From Hymenobacter guriensis (lineage in GTDB: Bacteria > Bacteroidota > Bacteroidia > Cytophagales > Hymenobacteraceae), in contig NZ_JADWYK010000011.1 of NCBI RefSeq assembly GCF_015773195.1, positions 62,001-126,000 of the forward strand: a stretch of 64,000 bases of DNA, given 5' to 3'. Made by a program: the position numbers and the translations under genes. Shown here piece after piece: positions 59,728-64,000 of this stretch. The number at the start of each line of letters is the position of its first letter. Within the stretch, counting starts at the first letter, position 1. Under the pieces are notes generated by a model that was given only the letters and a program-made list of their open reading frames with translations, searched no databases and was not told the origin of the DNA.

Positions 59728-60909
59728 TCAGCCATTCTCCCCCTTCCGCAGACGGCGGCAGAGGCCGGCCAGGGTGTGGGCCGAGGAGCCCAGCAGCCGG
59801 TGCAGCCGCCGCAGCTGCCCGAAGCGCACCAGTCGGCTGGTGGCGGCTACGTGTCCGTACCGAAACTCCAGCGTGAGGAGGCAGGCGTGGTCGGATATTT
59901 CTTCCAGAAAAAAGAATAGCAGCGAGTTCGGAAACATGCGGAAGTGCGCAATCTTCTCCACGTATTCCAGCCGCTCGGCACCCACAAAGTGCTGCACCGC
60001 CTGAAAATCGACCTGTCCACGGTTGAGTCCTACTTTGTAGGTGCTGCCCAGGCGGTTGCTTTTCGTTACATCATACTGCACGCCGTGGGCCCCGGTAAGC
60101 CAGTGCGGGCGCAGCCGCAGGTTGCTCACCACGCGCAGCGCGTAGGCCGCCGCCACAGGCAGCACGCGCCGCACCTGCACGGCGTTGGAGCTTCCCTGGC
60201 CGCCTAAATCAGCGCCCTGCACCAGCAGGCGCAGCGGGGTGAGGAGAGCATAGCGGTACGGAATGTCGCCCAGGTAAGCGTAGGAACTCACGCCAGCCAG
60301 CAGGCGCGTCCAGGTGAAGGCCGCGCGCACGGCCGCTACCGACTGCGTGGCCAGGTACTGTTGGGAAAGCAGCACGTACTCGTCGCCCACTACATCGTTT
60401 TTCAAAAGCCGGTGCACGATGATGACGTCGCGGCCCATGAGTTTGGTGTGCTCCCGAATGCGGGCCACATGTACCGGCCCGTAGTGCACAATCATTTTGA
60501 GCGTGAGGGCATGCTCGCGCACCACGGCCGCCAGCTGCGAGTCGGTGTCGCGCTCAATCAGGCGCAGGTAGTTCTGAAAATCCAGAAACACGCGGCGGCA
60601 CTGCTGCACCAGCTCGGCAATGGAAGGCGGCGGCCCCAGCCGGTAGAATAGGATGGCGTCGCCCTGGATTTCGTTGACCTGCATGTTCAGCAGGTTGGCT
60701 TCGATGAGGATTTCCAGCAGATCGGCAATCAGCCAGGGGCCCCGGTCATTGCCGGACTCTTCGATAAAGCGCGTGAAGCCGCTGATATCGGGGATAAACA
60801 GCAAAGCCGGCTGAGCTGCGGCTTGCGGGGCGTCGGCCTGGGCGCGGCGCTGGCCCGCTATTTTGCGGGCCGTCCGCAGTTCATCGAGCAGCCCCATACC
60901 CCCGGCCAC
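59728..60909 (-). CDS. DUF2652 protein, class III nucleotidyl-cyclase-like
   Basis: 393 residues. The N-terminal DUF2652 domain aligns with class III cyclases: LLFIPDISGFTRFIEESGND gives the first metal Asp (D41), NEIQGDAILFYRLG the second (D84), and GRDVIIVHRLLKNDVVGDE stands where active cyclases have a D-x-V-N-x-A-x-R stretch. R167 is kept but the transition-state Asn is replaced by Ile. The C-terminal half resembles a START/SRPBCC-like domain (KLEYVEKI-type RLEYVEKIAHFRMFPNSLLF, LTLEFRYGHVA). Whether it makes a cyclic nucleotide is uncertain. It converges on the HD-PycTM gene, with an 11-bp inverted repeat TTTCTGGTTGG / CCAACCAGAAA between them (59649 and 59712). Confidence 0.82.
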   Translation of the reverse strand: MAGGMGLLDELRTARKIAGQRRAQADAPQAAAQPALLFIPDISGFTRFIEESGNDRGPWLIADLLEILIEANLLNMQVNEIQGDAILFYRLGPPPSIAELVQQCRRVFLDFQNYLRLIERDTDSQLAAVVREHALTLKMIVHYGPVHVARIREHTKLMGRDVIIVHRLLKNDVVGDEYVLLSQQYLATQSVAAVRAAFTWTRLLAGVSSYAYLGDIPYRYALLTPLRLLVQGADLGGQGSSNAVQVRRVLPVAAAYALRVVSNLRLRPHWLTGAHGVQYDVTKSNRLGSTYKVGLNRGQVDFQAVQHFVGAERLEYVEKIAHFRMFPNSLLFFFLEEISDHACLLTLEFRYGHVAATSRLVRFGQLRRLHRLLGSSAHTLAGLCRRLRKGENG

Positions 60910-60964
60910 CGGCCGCAGCCGAAGAAAGAAATACGGCCCGGCACGATGGGCAGGCGGAGGCTGG

Positions 60965-60996
60965 TTTGGGTTCCATGGTTCTTTCCGGTTACTTTG
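60965..60996 (+). promoter_or_regulatory. Promoter of tRNA-Arg (TTTG - 21 - TACTTTG box)
   Basis: -33 TTTG at 60965-60968 and -7 TTACTTTG ending at 60996, spacer about 21 bases, as in Bacteroidetes vegetative promoters; the tRNA begins 17 bases later. Confidence 0.6.
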
Positions 60997-61013
60997 CAGA
61001 AGCTGCGTTGTCT

Positions 61014-61085
61014 GGCCCCGTAGTTCAACGGATAGAATAGAAGTTTCCTAAACTTTTGATGTGGGTTCGATTCCCGCCGGGGCTA
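61014..61085 (+). tRNA. tRNA-Arg (anticodon CCT)
   Basis: Full cloverleaf: acceptor GGCCCCG with CGGGGCT (one G-U pair), D stem GTTC/GAAT, anticodon stem GAAGT/ACTTT with loop TTCCTAA (anticodon CCT at 61047-61049), T arm GTGGG TTCGATT CCCGC, discriminator A. The CCA end is not encoded. Decodes AGG. The nearby response-regulator gene begins 69 bases downstream; no integrase or att repeat is seen next to it. Confidence 0.95.
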
Positions 61086-61154
61086 CAATTTTATCGATAT
61101 TATATCCGTTATGCTATTTTTTACCACTTCAACGGCTGTTTCTATAGACCCTGC

Positions 61155-61796
61155 ATGATACGAATCATTCTGACGGATGACCACACGTTGCTGCGCAACG
61201 GCCTGCGGGCCCTGCTGGCCCGGGTGGAAGAAGTGGAAGTAGTGGGGGAGGCTGCCAACGGGCAGGAATTACTGGATATGCTGAGCACTACCCCGGCCGA
61301 TGTGGTGCTGATGGATGTGGGCATGCCCGTGCTCGACGGACTGGCCACGCTGCCGTTTCTGCGCCAGCGTTTTCCCGAAGTGAAAGTACTGGCTTTATCA
61401 ATGCTCGACCAGGAGGAGGACGTAAGCCAGATGCTGGCGGCCGGAGCCGTAGGCTATGCCCTCAAAACCGCCGACGCCGACGAGCTGGCTTACGCTATCC
61501 GCACGGTAGCGGCGGGCAAGCCCTTTCTGAGCTCCATCATTGGCCTCAATGCGCTGGCCCGGCTGCACGTTATGGCCCCGCGCAAGCCCGCGCCTCATAT
61601 TCCCGAGCTTTCGGCCCGCGAGCTGGAAATCCTGGAGCTTATCGGGGAAGGCCTGACCAGCGGGGAAATTGCCGATCAGCTGTTTACCAGCAAGCGTACC
61701 GTCGAAACCCACCGGCTGAACATTCTGGACAAGCTACAGGTGAAAAACACAGCGGCCCTCATCAAGTATGCCGTGCGCCAGGGGCTGATTGTATAG
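61155..61796 (+). CDS. NarL/FixJ-family response regulator
   Basis: 213 residues from the ATG at 61155 (MIRIILTDDHTLLRNGLRAL); a longer frame runs back into the tRNA. Receiver domain with acidic pocket DDH (8-9), phospho-acceptor D54 in DVVLMDVGMPVLDGL and the conserved Lys in YALKTADADEL. C-terminal LuxR helix-turn-helix: LSARELEILELIGEGLTSGE and QLFTSKRTVETHRLNILDKL. No histidine kinase gene is adjacent, so the input is unknown. Ends at a terminator. Confidence 0.95.
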   Translation: MIRIILTDDHTLLRNGLRALLARVEEVEVVGEAANGQELLDMLSTTPADVVLMDVGMPVLDGLATLPFLRQRFPEVKVLALSMLDQEEDVSQMLAAGAVGYALKTADADELAYAIRTVAAGKPFLSSIIGLNALARLHVMAPRKPAPHIPELSARELEILELIGEGLTSGEIADQLFTSKRTVETHRLNILDKLQVKNTAALIKYAVRQGLIV

Positions 61797-61826
61797 ACTC
61801 CCGCACTTCTGAAAAGAGTAGGCACA

Positions 61827-61858
61827 AAAAAGGGCTGGCAGAAACTGCCAGCCCTTTT
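61827..61858 (+). terminator. Intrinsic terminator after response regulator
   Basis: AAAAGGGCTGGCA and complement, 5-base loop, T run. Confidence 0.85.
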
Positions 61859-62280
61859 CGTTCCTTGTGCACATAAACCAAGTACCTAGGATGATGGGGT
61901 TAAGAATACAATACTTATAAAACGTCCGATACCTTTTACAGAGCAGTAGTTGAACCAGATGCTACGCTTTTGCCTGGCGTAGTTGATACTGCATAGTTCC
62001 GCAAAAGGCGCCGTCATTTCGTCAGCATTCCTACGTATTCGCAGCAGGTATTTGTACGTATTTTTAAGTTTGACTTCCCAGCCATGTGACTAAAAAGCCC
62101 GCCAAGTATGGTTATTCCAGGCAGATACAGAAGCTAACCAGCAAAGCTAAATCAAATACAAACGCTTGTTGCCAAGCGCCTTGCAATGCTTCCAACAAAG
62201 AAACACTGTTAGCTGGGACGCCCCTCCTCCGACTTCCCGCCCAGCTTTTGCGTAAGCTCGCACAGCCATTCCGCACGTCT
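61859..62280. other. Intergenic region upstream of pncB
   Basis: 422 bases with no supported gene. The frame of pncB continues upstream to 62086, but the translation there (SKAKSNTNACCQAPCNASNK) is unlike the family. An AT-rich stretch at about 62045-62075 (CGTATTTTTAAGTTTGAC) may hold a promoter, with TTTAAGTTTG close to the -7 consensus. Confidence 0.35.
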
Positions 62281-63768
62281 ATGAACTCAGCTCCCCTCTC
62301 CGGCCTCTACGCCTCCTCGCTCAGCCTGCTCACCGACCTCTACCAGGTAACCATGGCCTACGGCTATTGGAAGCAGGGCCTGCAGGACCGCGAGGCGGTC
62401 TTTCACCTGTACTTCCGCAAGGCGCCATTCGGGGGGGGCTATGCCGTGGCGGCCGGCCTGGCCTACGTCGTCGATTTTCTCTCCACCCTTCGTTTCTCAG
62501 ATGATGACCTCGCCTACCTCGGCAGCCTGCAAAGCGCCAAGGGCACCCCTATGTTTCCGCAGGAGTTCCTGACTTACCTGCGGGAGCTGAAGTTCACCTG
62601 CGACGTGGACGCCATTGCCGAGGGCACCGTGGTGTTTGGCAACGAGCCGCTGATTCGGGTGCAGGGGCCGCTGCTGCAGGCGCAGCTGGTAGAAACTGCC
62701 TTGCTTACCCTGGTTAATTTCCAGACACTTATTGCCACCAAAGCCGCCCGCATCCGTGAGGCAGCCGGTCAGGATACCGTGCTGGAATTTGGCCTGCGCC
62801 GCGCCCAGGGGCCCGATGGGGGCCTGAGTGCCAGTCGAGCCGCTTACCTGGGCGGGGCCGATGCTACCTCCAACGTGCTGGCCGGGCAGCGCTTTGGCAT
62901 TCCGGTGAAAGGTACGCACGCCCACAGCTGGGTTATGGCTTTCGAAGATGAGCCTACTGCTTTTGCCGCATACGCCGAGGCATTTCCTGATGATTCCGTT
63001 TTCCTGGTAGACACTTACGATACGCTGGAGGGCGTACGCCACGCCATCAAAGTGGCTCGCGACCTGCGCGCCAACGGCCACGAGCTGGGCGGCATCCGCC
63101 TCGACTCGGGCGACTTGGCTTACCTCAGCCGCGAGGCCCGGGCCTTGCTCAATGAGGCGGGTTTCGAGAACGTACGCATCGTGGCCAGCAACGACCTGGA
63201 GGAAAACCTCATTACCAGCCTTAAGCAGCAGGGGGCCCGTATCGACACCTGGGGCATCGGTACCCAGCTCGTGACGGCCTACGACCAGCCGGCCCTGGGA
63301 GGCGTGTACAAGCTGGCCGCTCTGCGCAAACCCGACGATTCCGGCTGGGACTTCACCATCAAGCTCTCCGAGCAGCTGGCTAAAACCAGTATTCCCGGCA
63401 TTCTGCAGGTGCGACGCTACGAAACCGAGAAGGGCCAGCCCCGCGCCGACATGCTTTATAACGCCGCTGAGCCCCTCCCCGACCAGCTCACTCTCGTAGA
63501 CCCGCTGGATGCTACCCGCCGCCGCCCCGTACGCCCCGACGCGCAGTACCGGGAGCTGCTGGCGCCCATTTTCCGGCGCGGCGAACTTGTGCATCAACTG
63601 CCCACGCTGTCGGATAGCCGCGCCTACGCCCAGCGCGAGGTACAAAGCCTCGACCCCAGCATCCGCCGCTTCCTCAACCCGCACGTGTACCCGGTGGGGC
63701 TGGAAGAGTCGCTCAATACCTTCCGCACGAACCTGATTCTGTCGAAGCGGCCCCAACGGCCTGCCTAG
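62281..63768 (+). CDS. pncB: Nicotinate phosphoribosyltransferase
   Basis: About 495 residues from the ATG at 62281 (MNSAPLSGLYASSLSLLTDL). Converts nicotinate and PRPP to nicotinate mononucleotide for NAD salvage. Features: TDLYQVTMAYGYWKQGLQDR, FHLYFRKAPFGGGYAVAAGL, LLTLVNFQTLIATKAARIRE, FGLRRAQGPDGGLSASRAAY, the PRPP-binding region GTHAHSWVMAFEDEP and GGIRLDSGDLAYLSREAR, then VASNDLEENLI and DTWGIGTQLVTAYDQPALGG. The length is that of the long bacterial form. Terminated by a hairpin at 63826. Confidence 0.95.
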   Translation: MNSAPLSGLYASSLSLLTDLYQVTMAYGYWKQGLQDREAVFHLYFRKAPFGGGYAVAAGLAYVVDFLSTLRFSDDDLAYLGSLQSAKGTPMFPQEFLTYLRELKFTCDVDAIAEGTVVFGNEPLIRVQGPLLQAQLVETALLTLVNFQTLIATKAARIREAAGQDTVLEFGLRRAQGPDGGLSASRAAYLGGADATSNVLAGQRFGIPVKGTHAHSWVMAFEDEPTAFAAYAEAFPDDSVFLVDTYDTLEGVRHAIKVARDLRANGHELGGIRLDSGDLAYLSREARALLNEAGFENVRIVASNDLEENLITSLKQQGARIDTWGIGTQLVTAYDQPALGGVYKLAALRKPDDSGWDFTIKLSEQLAKTSIPGILQVRRYETEKGQPRADMLYNAAEPLPDQLTLVDPLDATRRRPVRPDAQYRELLAPIFRRGELVHQLPTLSDSRAYAQREVQSLDPSIRRFLNPHVYPVGLEESLNTFRTNLILSKRPQRPA

Positions 63769-63825
63769 AAGTTTACCTTATAGCGGCCGCGCACCGGACC
63801 GTTGCAACAGAAACATTATTACATC

Positions 63826-63860
63826 AAAAGGCCCGCTACCAGAAAAGTAGCGGGCCTTTT
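63826..63860. terminator. Intrinsic terminator after pncB
   Basis: AAAAGGCCCGCTAC and complement with a 6-base loop and flanking A/T runs, between convergent genes. Confidence 0.85.
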
Positions 63861-63889
63861 GCATAGCAGCGCGTCGGCCGCAGAAACAG

Positions 63890-64000
63890 CTACTTGGTGG
63901 TGACGATAACCACACCTTTGCGGCCTTTGGCGCCGTACTGCTTTTCGGCGTCGGCCCCCTGCAGGATGCGCATTTCTTTGATGGTTGATTCCGGGATTTT
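63890..64000 (-). CDS. C-terminus of a TonB-plug-domain protein (cut by window edge)
   Basis: Only the last 36 codons and stop are in the window. They read KIPESTIKEMRILQGADAEK, then QYGAKGRKGVVIVTTK and stop. The pattern Ile-x-x-Leu-(Gln/Lys)-Gly-Ala-x-A-x-x-Tyr-Gly-x-x-(G)-x-x-Gly-Val-x-x-(I/V)-T-T matches the end of the TonB-dependent receptor plug. Since the protein stops right there, it is not a complete SusC receptor but one of the shorter Bacteroidetes proteins that end with a plug domain, such as M56-type peptidases or carboxypeptidase-like lipoproteins. Confidence 0.7.
   Translation of the reverse strand, partial: KIPESTIKEMRILQGADAEKQYGAKGRKGVVIVTTK

Noticed and set aside
61014..61155. 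tRNA-Arg as an integration site for a mobile element
   Set aside because: No repeated tRNA 3' end, integrase or foreign-looking DNA is found on either side.

Overview
The window is a chromosomal segment from a GC-rich member of the Bacteroidetes, most like Hymenobacter or a close Cytophagales relative. Direct evidence is the set of large secreted proteins ending in type IX secretion (T9SS) sorting domains (VFPNPTSG, VYPNPAND and similar), many lipoproteins, TonB C-terminal domains, promoter-like TAnnTTTG boxes close to start codons, weak Shine-Dalgarno signals, and markers such as an M36 protease, a SusC-like C-terminus at the right edge and DUF2652/Pycsar-type proteins. No plasmid, phage or rRNA genes are visible.

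Layout. 1-14.5 kb: partial mutS, a SpoU-type RNA methylase, two divergent T9SS-secreted metalloproteases, a membrane J-domain protein, TerC, YajQ, GNAT, DUF962, a PaaI thioesterase, a NYN/cold-shock fusion and a YdjM-like membrane protein. 14.7-25 kb is the accessory part: mfd is followed by two related TonB-domain genes and a lipoprotein, then a displaced 207-bp second copy of the mfd 3' end, an AT-rich NACHT STAND NTPase gene (probable anti-phage NLR-like protein), a REPIN/MITE-like element, a long array of degenerate 21-bp tandem repeats, a helical protein of unknown function and a frameshifted GNAT pseudogene.

25-37 kb holds ordinary metabolism and envelope genes: GAF protein, gluzincin peptidase, GlxA-type regulator facing a VOC-DoxX-DHFR operon, a DsbA-like oxidoreductase, several lipoproteins, a PaaE-like ferredoxin reductase and msrA. 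37-48 kb: an outer-membrane peptidase/propeller protein, a methionine aminotransferase with an omega-amidase (likely methionine salvage partners), a T9SS FG-GAP protein, murF, and an rfbC-glycosyltransferase pair.

48-64 kb: cytochrome c, hflX, sixA, ppk1, a second 21-bp repeat array, two outer-membrane proteins (one a metallophosphoesterase fused to a beta-barrel), then an HD domain fused to a Pycsar-effector-like membrane module, convergent with a DUF2652 protein that resembles a class III nucleotidyl cyclase. The window ends with tRNA-Arg(CCT), a NarL-type response regulator, pncB and a partial TonB-plug-like gene.

The most interesting candidates are the NACHT gene next to the split mfd 3' end, the HD-PycTM / cyclase-like pair, and the two unexplained 21-bp tandem arrays, one of which sits directly upstream of an unrecognised helical protein.
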